A DNA stretch of 64,000 nucleotides from Virgibacillus litoralis (GTDB lineage: Bacteria; Bacillota; Bacilli; Bacillales; Amphibacillaceae): positions 310,001 through 374,000 of the forward strand of contig NZ_JAGGKK010000001.1 of assembly GCF_017873675.1 (NCBI RefSeq), written 5' to 3'. A program made the position numbers and the translations under genes. The first letter of the stretch is position 1, and each line of letters starts with the position of its first letter. The notes beneath the pieces were generated by a model that saw only the letters and a list, made by a program, of their open reading frames with translations, was not told the DNA's origin and searched no databases. Shown here one piece after another: positions 52,864-62,218 of this stretch.

Positions 52864-54672
52864 TTATCTAAACAAATCGAATAACCGGTCCCAGAATCCT
52901 TTTTTCTCTTCTTCCTGTTCTTTAGTTTCTTGCTTGTCATCATCTTTTTTTATACTTTCCGTTTTAATGACAAATTGTACGGAATTGACCTTTTTATTTT
53001 TCGGTGAAACAAATGAAACGGGATTAAAATCGGATTTATCGTATTCATTAATCATTTGGTCGATTTCAGTTTGCATTTGATCAGGTAAATCATTTGTTGA
53101 TTCAGCTAACTCAGTTGTACCTTCATGAAGTTCATTCACGCCATTTTCCAATTCACTAGTTCCATCTGTCAGGTCTGTGATGCCTCCATGCAATTCACCA
53201 TATGACTTTGATACTTCGGATACGCCACCAGTATAATCAGCCAACCCAGAATGGAACGATTGATAATTGGAAGATAGCGTGCTTAAGCCTTGTTGTAATT
53301 TTTTCATCGATTCGTCGACATTCATATTATCTAAGCTCTCGCCCAAATTATCAGCCATAGTTTCAACATTCGTCTTCATTGTTTGCAGTGACCCTATGAC
53401 GCCATCTAATGTCGGGCTCACAGCTTGAAAGGCTTTTTTGACACTGGAATAGGTACTTTTCGCTGCACCCGCCGCTTTATGAGTTTTAATCAGTTTTTCA
53501 ATAACCTCAGGATCTGCATTGCTAGCTTTCAATTTCTTAATTTCATCGTCAGAAATATCACCCGCAGGAATCGCTGCCATCGATTTATCCAATGCCTTAT
53601 AAGCTTTAGCATATTTGTTCTTTAAATCAGACAAACCTTTCTTCGTTTCCCCTAAGCCATTTGCAATTTCAGTGAGCCCTTTTTGTAATTTCTTTAATTC
53701 ACCCACATTCGTCTCATTAGAACCACTTCCTACTGACTGACTCATTTCTTCGAGGGCTTTATCAATTTCCTTAGATCCTTTAATTAGTTCAGAGGATCGA
53801 TTAGCGAGTTTATTAATTCCATTTTTATACGATGGCGAACCTTCCTGTAAGCTTGCGGCGCCATTATTTAATTCGGCTATTCCTTCATTCAGTTCACCAA
53901 CACCATCATTTATTTCTTCTGTTGCATCTGACAGAGACTTCATATCTTCGGTCATGTCTTCAGAGTCTGGTGAGTCAATCGACATAGAGGATGTTACTGC
54001 CGAAATTTCAATACTTTCCATCTCTAAATCTTTCACATCTGCCTTTACCACAAAGCTTTCTTCTTTTTCCGGCATAACAGTAAAGGTGACCTGTTTATTC
54101 TTTCCTGCATTGGCAATCGTTCCATTTTCAGCTTCGATATTTTGATAGATTTCCGAATTTAAAGGGAGTGATATCTGTAACATATAATTCTCAAAAAAAT
54201 TGGAATTGGCCTTTTGGTTTGCCTTTGTATCAATATGAATTTCAAACTGACCATCTTTACCTAACAGTTCATCAGGTGACACTGTTTCACCGTTCAATTT
54301 ATAGGAAACATTGATATCCCATGGTAACGGTTTATTCTTAATATTTCCCTGATAATAAAACTCATCTTCTTTTGCTGTAAACGAAACTTGATTATCGTTT
54401 AGCTTCATATCTGTTAAATTAGTTAAATTTTCAATACCGGTATATGGTCCAAAGTCAACCATTTTTCCAGGCTTATCAACCGTAAAGCTGTTGACGACGT
54501 ACATCTCTTTCTGATCACCATTGGCATTTAGTGTGGCATATACGACTTCACTCTTCTCTGAATACGTTCCATCTGCGGAAGATTCATTTGTCGCAGCTGT
54601 TACCAATGTTGTTGGCATTACAAGAAGGCATATCATGAATACCGCGGTTATCCGTTTAAATCTCATTATCAT
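52864..54672 (-). CDS. Secreted heptad-repeat (YhgE-like) partner of the MMPL exporter
   Basis: This 602-residue protein has a signal peptide (to about residue 28, VTAATN), a beta-rich domain (about 30-240), then long XXXLXXG-type heptads (ELNEGIAELNNGAASLQEG; SKSYGELHGGITDLTDG) that form an extended coil. It ends in a charged tail (KKDDDKQETKEQEEEKK) and a final WDRLFDLFR helix without a clear membrane span. It overlaps the MMPL gene by 4 bp. Such repeats are found in YhgE/Pip-type proteins that work with MMPL transporters at the cell surface. Confidence 0.75.
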   Translation of the reverse strand: MIMRFKRITAVFMICLLVMPTTLVTAATNESSADGTYSEKSEVVYATLNANGDQKEMYVVNSFTVDKPGKMVDFGPYTGIENLTNLTDMKLNDNQVSFTAKEDEFYYQGNIKNKPLPWDINVSYKLNGETVSPDELLGKDGQFEIHIDTKANQKANSNFFENYMLQISLPLNSEIYQNIEAENGTIANAGKNKQVTFTVMPEKEESFVVKADVKDLEMESIEISAVTSSMSIDSPDSEDMTEDMKSLSDATEEINDGVGELNEGIAELNNGAASLQEGSPSYKNGINKLANRSSELIKGSKEIDKALEEMSQSVGSGSNETNVGELKKLQKGLTEIANGLGETKKGLSDLKNKYAKAYKALDKSMAAIPAGDISDDEIKKLKASNADPEVIEKLIKTHKAAGAAKSTYSSVKKAFQAVSPTLDGVIGSLQTMKTNVETMADNLGESLDNMNVDESMKKLQQGLSTLSSNYQSFHSGLADYTGGVSEVSKSYGELHGGITDLTDGTSELENGVNELHEGTTELAESTNDLPDQMQTEIDQMINEYDKSDFNPVSFVSPKNKKVNSVQFVIKTESIKKDDDKQETKEQEEEKKGFWDRLFDLFR

Positions 54673-56684
54673 TTCCCTTTCCCTTTATAGAAGTTTGCTC
54701 TTAGTGTTGTTTTTTCAATTACTCGATCGAATATAACCAGCATAGCCGGCAGGACAAATACGACCATAATAAATGCGAGTAACGCACCTCTGCCTAGTAA
54801 TAAACCGATTGAAGACACAATTGGATTTGAAGAAGTTAATGATAAAATAAATCCAACACTCGATAAGATCGAAGCGGAAATAAATATCGCAAAAATCTTA
54901 TCATCAATCGTTTTTTTAATTGCCTCCATTGCTGGCATTTCTTTACGAAGGTTTTGGTATGTCTCCGTAAATAAAATGCCGTAATCGACTGTTGCGGCAA
55001 GTTGTACCGTACTGATAATTAAATAACCAACATACACCAACGACGAATCCATAAAGTATGGAACCGATAAGTTGAACCAAACTGCAGATTGAATCGTCAA
55101 TAATAAGACAGCAGGTATGGAGATTGATCGGAATGTAATTAAAAGCACGATCGCAATTGCAATTACCGTTAGCAAATTCACGACTGTGTTATCTTCTTCA
55201 ACGATTCTTTTCATATCATATAATGTTACACTCTCACCAAGTAGGTGGTTGTCATCATAATAGGTTTCAGCTGTATCTCGAACATCCTCAATTAACGAAA
55301 ACGCTGCTTCCCCTTCCGAACCTGTTTCAGTGTTCAGTGTGATTCGCGTGTAGTTCTCTGAATAAAATTGTTCCGTCGTTGATTCCTCTAAATAGTCAGG
55401 AGGAATGGCCGAACTGACGACATTCACATAGGAAATAACACTCGACACATTAGGTAGTTTCTCTAACTGTTGAACGAGCTCTTCTTCCTTAGCCATATCA
55501 CCATTAGGAACAAGTAAGGCCATTGGCGTGTTTTCCCCAAATTCTTCCTGTATAGCTGCTGCATCTGCACCAGCACGTGTTGTCTCCGGCTGTTCCCCAG
55601 TACCATATATAAAGGATGTTCCACTTTGTGCTAAGAATGCCGGCACAATTAATAGTAAAACTAATAATAAACTTGGAATCCTAAATTTCATAACGTGCTT
55701 CCCGATATTCTTAATACTTGGAACAAGTGGTCTGTGTTGTGTACGATCAATCCACTTGTAAAACATCAGTGTTAAAGCAGGTAAGAAGACGATGACACTA
55801 ATAAAACTCAGAACAATTCCTTTCACTAGGTTAAGACCTAGGTCTGCTCCAATGCCAAAGTCCATAAATGTGAGTGCCATAAAACCGAAAAATGTTGTTG
55901 ATGCACTCGCTGCAATAGCTGGGAATGATCGTTTTATAGCTAGTTGCATCGCTTCTTTAGGATCTGAAACTTGCTTTCGATAATCGGAGAAACTATGAAG
56001 TAAAAAGATCGCATAGTCCAGCGATACAGCAAGCTGTAAGATCGGTGCCACCGATTGTGTTACATACGATATTTCGCCGATAAAAATATTTGTACCTAAA
56101 TTAATGATTACAGAAACCCCTATAGCCGTTAAAAAGAATAACGGTTCCATCCAGGAGCTAGTGGATAGAACTAAAATGATGATAATGATTGGAACCAATA
56201 ATAAGGCTGCATTTAAAGACTCTTTACCAGCCATTTTTTGTGATGTCGCCGTGTCTACTGCCTCACCTGAAATGGCATTTTCCTCACCAATCAGATTATA
56301 AATTTTTTCAGTAGCTTCGACTTCTTCACCTTCACGAATATTTATGGAAAATAAGGCTGATTCATCCTGATAATACGATTCGACAGTATCCTGATTAGCC
56401 ATTTCGATTGGCGTTTTTATATCCATAACATCATCTAACCAAGTCACTGAAGTTACACCATCGATCGCTGCTAATTTATCTTTGTATGCTGAGGCTTCGG
56501 TAATCGAGACATCCCGAACCATCACCCTCGCATTCGCAATCGGCTCATCGAATTCTTTTTCCATTAAATCCATAGCCACTATTGATGGTGCATCATCTGG
56601 CAGATAATCAACCATATTGTAATTGACTGAAACAGCAAATTGCGCAATTGTACTAATTAGCGCAATGATGATAAATGTTATCAC
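54669..56684 (-). CDS. MMPL/RND-family exporter, 5' end unclear
   Basis: At least 671 residues in two halves, each with a large external loop and five or six helices (SVAPILQLAVSLDYAIFLLHSF; TVQLAATVDYGILFTETY), typical of MMPL lipid or drug exporters. The GTG at 56684 would cut off ARIIKHKKPIV, the usual start of helix 1. Upstream in-frame codons run to TGA at 56733-56735 with only ATT (56726) as candidate start. One base less after the ATG at 56736 would give MSLIDQPARIIKHKKP. Confidence 0.8.
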   Translation of the reverse strand: MITFIIIALISTIAQFAVSVNYNMVDYLPDDAPSIVAMDLMEKEFDEPIANARVMVRDVSITEASAYKDKLAAIDGVTSVTWLDDVMDIKTPIEMANQDTVESYYQDESALFSINIREGEEVEATEKIYNLIGEENAISGEAVDTATSQKMAGKESLNAALLLVPIIIIILVLSTSSWMEPLFFLTAIGVSVIINLGTNIFIGEISYVTQSVAPILQLAVSLDYAIFLLHSFSDYRKQVSDPKEAMQLAIKRSFPAIAASASTTFFGFMALTFMDFGIGADLGLNLVKGIVLSFISVIVFLPALTLMFYKWIDRTQHRPLVPSIKNIGKHVMKFRIPSLLLVLLLIVPAFLAQSGTSFIYGTGEQPETTRAGADAAAIQEEFGENTPMALLVPNGDMAKEEELVQQLEKLPNVSSVISYVNVVSSAIPPDYLEESTTEQFYSENYTRITLNTETGSEGEAAFSLIEDVRDTAETYYDDNHLLGESVTLYDMKRIVEEDNTVVNLLTVIAIAIVLLITFRSISIPAVLLLTIQSAVWFNLSVPYFMDSSLVYVGYLIISTVQLAATVDYGILFTETYQNLRKEMPAMEAIKKTIDDKIFAIFISASILSSVGFILSLTSSNPIVSSIGLLLGRGALLAFIMVVFVLPAMLVIFDRVIEKTTLRANFYKGKGK

Positions 56685-56786
56685 AATGGGTTTTTTATGT
56701 TTGATAATTCTTGCTGGTTGGTCAATAAGACTTCATCCTTTCTTGCAATAATACCTTAATACACTTTATCATTGTAATAGACACTG

Positions 56787-56853
56787 TGTTGGATAATCAA
56801 CAAACAGTTTTATAAATACCGTCAGCTATTCAACACATTATTAAATTGTGTTG
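56787..56853. promoter_or_regulatory. TetR-type operators between divergent genes
   Basis: Two palindromes: TGTTG-N6-CAACA (56787-56802) and CAACACA-N9-TGTGTTG (56831-56853). Shared TGTTG half-sites suggest one regulator, most likely the TetR product of the adjoining gene. Confidence 0.65.
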
Positions 56854-56921
56854 GATTTCCATCAGAAAAACTTAGTGATTGTATGAAAGTAGTAGTTATA
56901 CTTTTAAGGAGGATTTTCAAA

Positions 56922-57488
56922 TTGAGTCAGAAGTTAGACCGGCGTAAAAAATACACCCGCAAAATATTAAAGGAAAGTATTATTACATTACTGGCCGAAA
57001 AACCTATATCTGCCATAACCGTAAAGGAAATCTGTGAAATGGCAGATATTAATCGTTCTACTTTTTACACACATTATGCAGATCATTACGATTTACTGGA
57101 TAAAATAGAAGCGGAAATTTCGGAGGATATGATTAAGTATCTAAGCAGTTATAGCTTTACAATCGAAGAAGAGTCACAAAGGATGACTCAAAAATTATTA
57201 GAATACATTACAATTAATAAATTTATGTTCCAAACATTATTAATGAAAAATGGTGACCCCACTTTTGAGCAGCGTCTGATGAATATCGCTCAACGTTTTA
57301 TGATGAAAAATCGGATGGCAGTCAATCATATAAATGAGGTAGAATCAAGGTATTTCAGCACGTTCGTTGTAAGTGGAGCTATAAATGTCATTAAGGATTG
57401 GATTGAAAATGATATGGACCAGTCCCCAAAAGAAATGGCTGTTATAATTAATAAATTTGTAAACTATGGAATGTCTTATTTAGATTGA
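56922..57488 (+). CDS. TetR/AcrR-family repressor
   Basis: This 188-residue regulator has the HTH ITLLAEKPISAITVKEICEMADINRSTFYTHYADHYDLL and a helical ligand domain of the TetR_C group. The TTG start lies about nine bases after TTAAGGAGG; the ATG at 56883 has no ribosome site. It diverges from the MMPL exporter operon and probably represses it and itself through the palindromes between them. Confidence 0.87.
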   Translation: MSQKLDRRKKYTRKILKESIITLLAEKPISAITVKEICEMADINRSTFYTHYADHYDLLDKIEAEISEDMIKYLSSYSFTIEEESQRMTQKLLEYITINKFMFQTLLMKNGDPTFEQRLMNIAQRFMMKNRMAVNHINEVESRYFSTFVVSGAINVIKDWIENDMDQSPKEMAVIINKFVNYGMSYLD

Positions 57489-57800
57489 TTATCTATGTCT
57501 CAACATAACGTCTGTCAATATATATAAAATATAGGAAATTATAGACAAACAGAAGGGAATCAGAAATAGATAAAAGTCAAAAGTGTTATGCTCTGAGATC
57601 ATAACATCATCCACATCAGGTATTTGGAAAAGTAATGACTTCAAGAGGTACATGCTTATCAGAAAGAATATAGTTCCTACGACTAGAAAAGCCTTTCTTT
57701 TCGCTTTCTTAAGTCCAATTAAAGAAATAATTAACAGAACGAATCCCAGAGGAAAAACAGTATAAGAAAAAATGATTGGAATTTCACTTTCAAACGGCAT
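57489..57800 (-). CDS. Small three-helix membrane protein
   Basis: This 103-residue protein has three hydrophobic helices (about 10-28, 38-57, 78-96) with a KKAKRK loop after the first. ATG at 57800 is nine bases after AAAGG; the GTG before it overlaps that site. It converges on the TetR gene with no gap. No family recognised. Confidence 0.55.
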   Translation of the reverse strand: MPFESEIPIIFSYTVFPLGFVLLIISLIGLKKAKRKAFLVVGTIFFLISMYLLKSLLFQIPDVDDVMISEHNTFDFYLFLIPFCLSIISYILYILTDVMLRHR

Positions 57801-57878
57801 TAAAATCACCCTTTCTGTTCTTCGTTGGTAACCGAGACAGACATAAAATTATAAACTTAAGCTGTTCTATGTCATTGC

Positions 57879-58556
57879 CTAATCTTTGATATATTTGATG
57901 TCGTTTTTCCCAGTAGGTGGTTCCTCTGTAACAGCAATCCAAAACTTAATTTGCAGAGGATAATCACCAGTGATTTCTTTATAGTAGGTGATTTGCTTTG
58001 CGGGTTCACCAAACACTTTCACTTGTTTAACACCTTCCATATTACTATCCGTTGATGTTTTCAGAGTCATAACAGGAGAACCTTTCGCAGAAAAATATGT
58101 TGCTCGGCCCCTTCCCTTTATCCACTCTAACTGTCCGTTTCTGTTTTTTAAAATTGCTTCTTTCAATCTCCTGTCAGCACTCAAACCCACTACAAAAATA
58201 TAATTGTCTTTAACCTCATAATCTATGATATCTTCAACTAAAAAGCCATTTCGAACCATTTGTTCTTGAATTTGTTCTTCAAAGGTTTTCGTTACATCTG
58301 AATCGATGTTTATTATCTCTTTCACTTTAAAATCATTAGAGTCCCAATCCTCTTCAGGTGTATTATCAATATAGGCTATTTTAACGGTTTGACCTATTGC
58401 AAAATCAGACGTATCTTTTACTTTTAGTGGCCTACTATCTACATAAATCATATCTTCTTCTATCTTTGTTATGTCACCAGATATTGTATTTTCCTCAGAA
58501 TAATTAGAACATCCAACTAAACCAAGGATTAATGTGAACACGAAAAGAATTCTCAA
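57879..58556 (-). CDS. Lipoprotein of unknown function
   Basis: This 225-residue protein starts at TTG (58556), seven bases from GGAGG, giving the signal peptide MRILFVFTLILGLVGC with lipobox LVGC. The rest is an OB-like segment (ISGDITKIEEDMIYVDSRPLKV) and a repeat-like C-terminus. Its C-terminal half is related to the decayed gene at 58641-59138. Confidence 0.65.
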   Translation of the reverse strand: MRILFVFTLILGLVGCSNYSEENTISGDITKIEEDMIYVDSRPLKVKDTSDFAIGQTVKIAYIDNTPEEDWDSNDFKVKEIINIDSDVTKTFEEQIQEQMVRNGFLVEDIIDYEVKDNYIFVVGLSADRRLKEAILKNRNGQLEWIKGRGRATYFSAKGSPVMTLKTSTDSNMEGVKQVKVFGEPAKQITYYKEITGDYPLQIKFWIAVTEEPPTGKNDIKYIKD

Positions 58557-58640
58557 CAAAAATCCTCCAATCACCCAAGTGTCAGTTTTATTGTCAGACA
58601 ACTCTATTGCATTAGCGCAATTTGAAATACAGACAAATAT

Positions 58641-59138
58641 TCATTCCATGATAACCTTAAAATCCTCAACCACAGGTTCTTCATTTGTATATGCAGTCCA
58701 ATACATATATTGCTTAGAAAAATTACCCGTAAAATTTTCTACGTACGTCACCGCTTTTGCCGACTTTCCTAACACTTTAATCTCTTTCACTTTTGTATCC
58801 CTTGCATTTTCACTTGGCATGAGAATCGAAACCGAAGGATATTCATCTCTTCCAAATACTATAGCATCAGCTTCCTCAGTACTCATTGTCTTTTTACGAT
58901 CATCTGGACGTGCTACCCATTCTAATTTTCTACCATTATTTTTTTATAATAACTAAATCAGGACTATGATTGCTTCTATTTTGTATATTATTGAAAATCA
59001 CTAAAGGAAGTCCCCTTTTATGTCATAGTCAATAATTTCTTTTTTGTTTAAATTGTTTTCAGACATAACATCGATAATTTGTTCTTCCAATACTGCTGAC
59101 CTTCTTTTTGGTGATGCAAAGACTTCACTCTTACTGAA
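58641..59138 (-). pseudogene. Decayed paralogue of the neighbouring lipoprotein
   Basis: Three frames in succession resemble the intact neighbour: FSKSEVFASPKRRSAVLEEQ..IIDYDIKGDFL, then VIFNNIQNRSNHSPDLVIIK, then NGRKLEWVARPDDRKK and the 81-codon frame VKEIKVLGKSAKAVTYVENF..YWTAYTNEEP. The matching neighbour parts are TFEEQIQEQ..IIDYEVKDNY, NGQLEWIKGRG and VKQVKVFGEPAKQITYYKEI. Frameshifts lie near 59009 and in the AT run near 58942. The signal peptide end is missing. Confidence 0.75.
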
Positions 59139-59209
59139 AATCTATGGAGTTATTTTACCACAAATATTCTGAATTCACTAAATCAGTTTTTACGAAATAC
59201 CATTAAAAA

Positions 59210-59240
59210 GACCATCAAATCAGCGTACTATTTGATGGTC
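59210..59240 (-). terminator. Terminator of the second DHA2 exporter gene
   Basis: GACCATCAAAT and ATTTGATGGTC arms followed by TTTTT on the minus strand; nearly the same stem as at 52743. Confidence 0.85.
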
Positions 59241-59276
59241 AATTTGTTTACATTATTAATTTGTGATAAATGGTCT

Positions 59277-60692
59277 TTAGCTAGCATCGCCAACTTCACG
59301 CTGCGGTTTTTTAACAAAGAATGATAAACCTAAGCCAACTAAAGAGATAACTCCAGCGACAATAAAGGAGACATTAACACCATGAATAAGTCCAGGTATT
59401 CCTTCATCAGGAATAGCATTGTTAGTCATAACCGACACAAGCAGGGCTGTTCCAACCGCACCTGCTATTTGTCGCATTGTATTATTCATCGCCGTACCAT
59501 GTGGTATTACGTCAGTTGGAATTTGATTTAACCCAGCTGTTGTGACGGGCATCATCACCATTGCAACCCCAAGCATTCGGACAGCATTTACCACTGCCAA
59601 ATACGTAAATGTTGTCTCGGTGGTTAGATTGGTAAACATAAAGGTCGTAACTGTTAAGATGAATAATCCTATAATAGCCAGCCATCTCGCGCCAAATTTA
59701 TCAAATAGACGACCGGTAATTGGGTTCATTGCTCCCATCAACAGAGCCCCTGGCAGGAGCATTAATCCTGATTCAAAAGCGGTAAACCCTAGCATATTCT
59801 GCATCAGTAATGGCAACACAACCGCTGCGCCAATCATAGCCATGAATACAATCATGCCAAGTATAGTAGTTAAAGTGAATATTTTGTACTTAAATATCCT
59901 GAATTCAAGGATTGGCTGTTCCAGTTTGAACTGCCTAAGAATAAATAGCGTAAGTGCAATAGCACCAACAACCATTGAGATAATTACCTCGTTACTGGTC
60001 CAGCCTCCACTTCCAGCCGTACTAAATCCAAATAGCAATCCGCCAAATCCTAATGTTGAAAGGATGATTGATAACGTATCAACCTTTGGAAACGTCTGCT
60101 TTGTCACATTTTTAAGAATGAAATAAGCAACAATAATATCGATAATAATGATTGGTAAGATTACATAAAACAAGCTTCTCCATGGGAAATGCTCTACTAA
60201 ATAACCCGATAGTGTCGGACCTATTGCTGGTGCAAAAGATATTACTAAACCGAACATACCCATCGCTGTTCCTCGTTTTGCAACAGGAAAAATAAGAAAT
60301 AGGATTGTCTGCATGAGTGGCATTATAATACCAGCACCACCTGCCTGGGCAATTCGCCCAACCATTAATACTGCAAAGTTCGGTGCTATAGCACAAATTA
60401 CTGTACCTACACCAAATATTCCCATCGCTGTTAAAAACAGTCCTCTTGTAGTGTAGCGCTGAATTAGAAAAGCTGTTATTGGTATCATGATTCCGTTAAC
60501 TAGCATAAAAATAGACTGCAGCCACTGTGCAGTATTCTCATCTAAGGACAAGTCCCTCATTATATGCGGTAACGCTGTGGCTAATAAAGTTTGGTTCAGA
60601 ATGGCAGCAAAAGCCCCTGATATTAACACTAGCATGAGTGGTACTTTATTTATTTTTTCTCCTGTTTGTGATGATCCCTGACTTTCTGCCAT
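59277..60692 (-). CDS. DHA2-family (EmrB/QacA) drug:H+ antiporter, paralogue
   Basis: This 471-residue, 14-helix MFS protein shares long segments with the exporter at 18589, for instance LNQTLLATALPHIMRDL versus LNQTLLATAIPPIMADF, and MMPVTTAGLNQ in both. It is thus a diverged duplicate with possibly different substrates. GAAAGAAGG-like sequence precedes the ATG. Confidence 0.87.
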   Translation of the reverse strand: MAESQGSSQTGEKINKVPLMLVLISGAFAAILNQTLLATALPHIMRDLSLDENTAQWLQSIFMLVNGIMIPITAFLIQRYTTRGLFLTAMGIFGVGTVICAIAPNFAVLMVGRIAQAGGAGIIMPLMQTILFLIFPVAKRGTAMGMFGLVISFAPAIGPTLSGYLVEHFPWRSLFYVILPIIIIDIIVAYFILKNVTKQTFPKVDTLSIILSTLGFGGLLFGFSTAGSGGWTSNEVIISMVVGAIALTLFILRQFKLEQPILEFRIFKYKIFTLTTILGMIVFMAMIGAAVVLPLLMQNMLGFTAFESGLMLLPGALLMGAMNPITGRLFDKFGARWLAIIGLFILTVTTFMFTNLTTETTFTYLAVVNAVRMLGVAMVMMPVTTAGLNQIPTDVIPHGTAMNNTMRQIAGAVGTALLVSVMTNNAIPDEGIPGLIHGVNVSFIVAGVISLVGLGLSFFVKKPQREVGDAS

Positions 60693-60907
60693 TATCTTTC
60701 TTCCTTCTTTCTTTTATATTAAGATCGTTAATTACCATTTAACACGAACAACATTATACACTAACACAACTAATGAAAGACTAAAAGGAAAAAACAATAC
60801 TTATCCTATTTTCCTATTTTTAGTACGAATCAATATAGGTCTATTTAATCGTTTTAGATTATTTAAAAGAGGTATATATATTAAATAAGACAAGGAGGGG
60901 ATAGACG

Positions 60908-61888
60908 ATGGGCAAAATTCACTTGATTCCTTATCAGATCGAAGAAATTCAGGATACAGCGACAGACATCCCAGAAGGAGTTTCCATGATTCAGGCGCCT
61001 GACGCCTGGGACGAAGCAGAGAAAGGCCTTGGAAATGTTGTCGCAATAATCGATACCGGCTGCCAAATAGACCACCCAGATTTGAAAGAACAAATAATTG
61101 ATGGGAGGAACTTCACTTCTGATTACAGCGGGGATAAAGATAATTACGATGACAACAACGGTCATGGCACCCATGTGGCAGGAACAATTGCCGCTTCATC
61201 TGCTCAGGAAGGAGGAATATCCGGTGTCGCTCCAAATGCCAAACTTTTGATTATAAAAGTTTTAAGTGGAGATGGCAGCGGTAATTATCAATGGATTATC
61301 GATGGGATAAATCATGCTGTGAATTGGGAAGGACCTAATGGCGAAAAAGTAAGAGTTATATCCATGTCACTCGGCGGACCTGAAGATGTACCGGAACTTT
61401 ATAAATCTGTAAAACAAGCAGTTGATTCTGGCATCCCAGTAGTATGCGCCGCCGGTAATGAAGGTGATGGCCGTCCAGCGACTGATGAATTCGCATACCC
61501 CGGCGCCTACAATGAAGTAACACAAGTTGGAGCCATTAACTTTGACAAAGAAATTGCACCCTTCAGCAATACCAATGATGAAATCGACCTTGTCGCTCCG
61601 GGAGTGAAAATTTTATCTACTTATATTGATAGTAAGTATGCTCGTTTATCAGGCACATCCATGGCTACACCACATGTATCTGGCGCGCTGGCCTTAGTTA
61701 TTAACATTGCAGAAAAGCAATTTGATCGACGTTTATCCGAAACAGAACTTTATGCCCAGCTTGTTAGACGCACAGTACCTCTAGGTTATCCAAAATCAGC
61801 AGAAGGAAACGGACTTATTGCACTAGCAATCCTGGAACAGTTCGAACAGCTTTTCCAAACCTTCAACAGACATTATGCTAGTAACTAA
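60908..61888 (+). CDS. ispA: Intracellular subtilisin-like protease (IspA-like)
   Basis: This 326-residue S8 protease has no signal peptide. Its N-terminus has LIPY (residues 6-9), the short inhibitory pro-motif of Bacillus intracellular serine proteases that is removed on activation. The catalytic triad is Asp49 (IIDTGCQIDHPDL), His86 (GHGTHVAG) and Ser251 (GTSMATPHVSG). It makes up much of intracellular proteolysis in stationary phase in relatives. AAGGAGGGG precedes ATG. Confidence 0.92.
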   Translation: MGKIHLIPYQIEEIQDTATDIPEGVSMIQAPDAWDEAEKGLGNVVAIIDTGCQIDHPDLKEQIIDGRNFTSDYSGDKDNYDDNNGHGTHVAGTIAASSAQEGGISGVAPNAKLLIIKVLSGDGSGNYQWIIDGINHAVNWEGPNGEKVRVISMSLGGPEDVPELYKSVKQAVDSGIPVVCAAGNEGDGRPATDEFAYPGAYNEVTQVGAINFDKEIAPFSNTNDEIDLVAPGVKILSTYIDSKYARLSGTSMATPHVSGALALVINIAEKQFDRRLSETELYAQLVRRTVPLGYPKSAEGNGLIALAILEQFEQLFQTFNRHYASN

Positions 61889-61943
61889 GTGGATTGGGTG
61901 GTGGGAATTATGCTTGGTCAGCTACTATGCTCTATTTTTGGCG

Positions 61944-62166
61944 ATAGCGGAATGAGGATCCGCCTAGTTCTGGTATGTGATCGTGGCGGATCCTCATTCC
62001 GTTATATGTTACAAAAACTGCTCAAATGTTACTGAAGTGAATCCTCATTCCGTTATTAGTCCAAAAAGATGGGTAAATGATGGCGAAAAGGGCAAATAGC
62101 GGAATGAGGATCCGGACCACATGCTAAAAGTCATTATTTGAGGTGAATAGCGGAATGAGGATCCGC
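61944..62166. repeat. GGAATGAGGATCCG-type repeats, five units
   Basis: Units at 61944-61964, 61985-62005 (inverted), 62039-62055 (inverted, shortened), 62095-62115 and 62145-62166. The first two form a 17-bp perfect stem (CGGAATGAGGATCCGCC) that could terminate ispA transcription. Same family as at 42890-43195. Confidence 0.9.
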
Positions 62167-62218
62167 CTGGCAGCACCGGCTCAGAACCAAGTCACTGCAA
62201 CAACTACTAATCACATAA

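Noticed and set aside
58641-58886. 81-codon frame as an intact gene
   Set aside because: It is the last part of a frameshifted paralogue of the adjoining lipoprotein and lacks a signal peptide.
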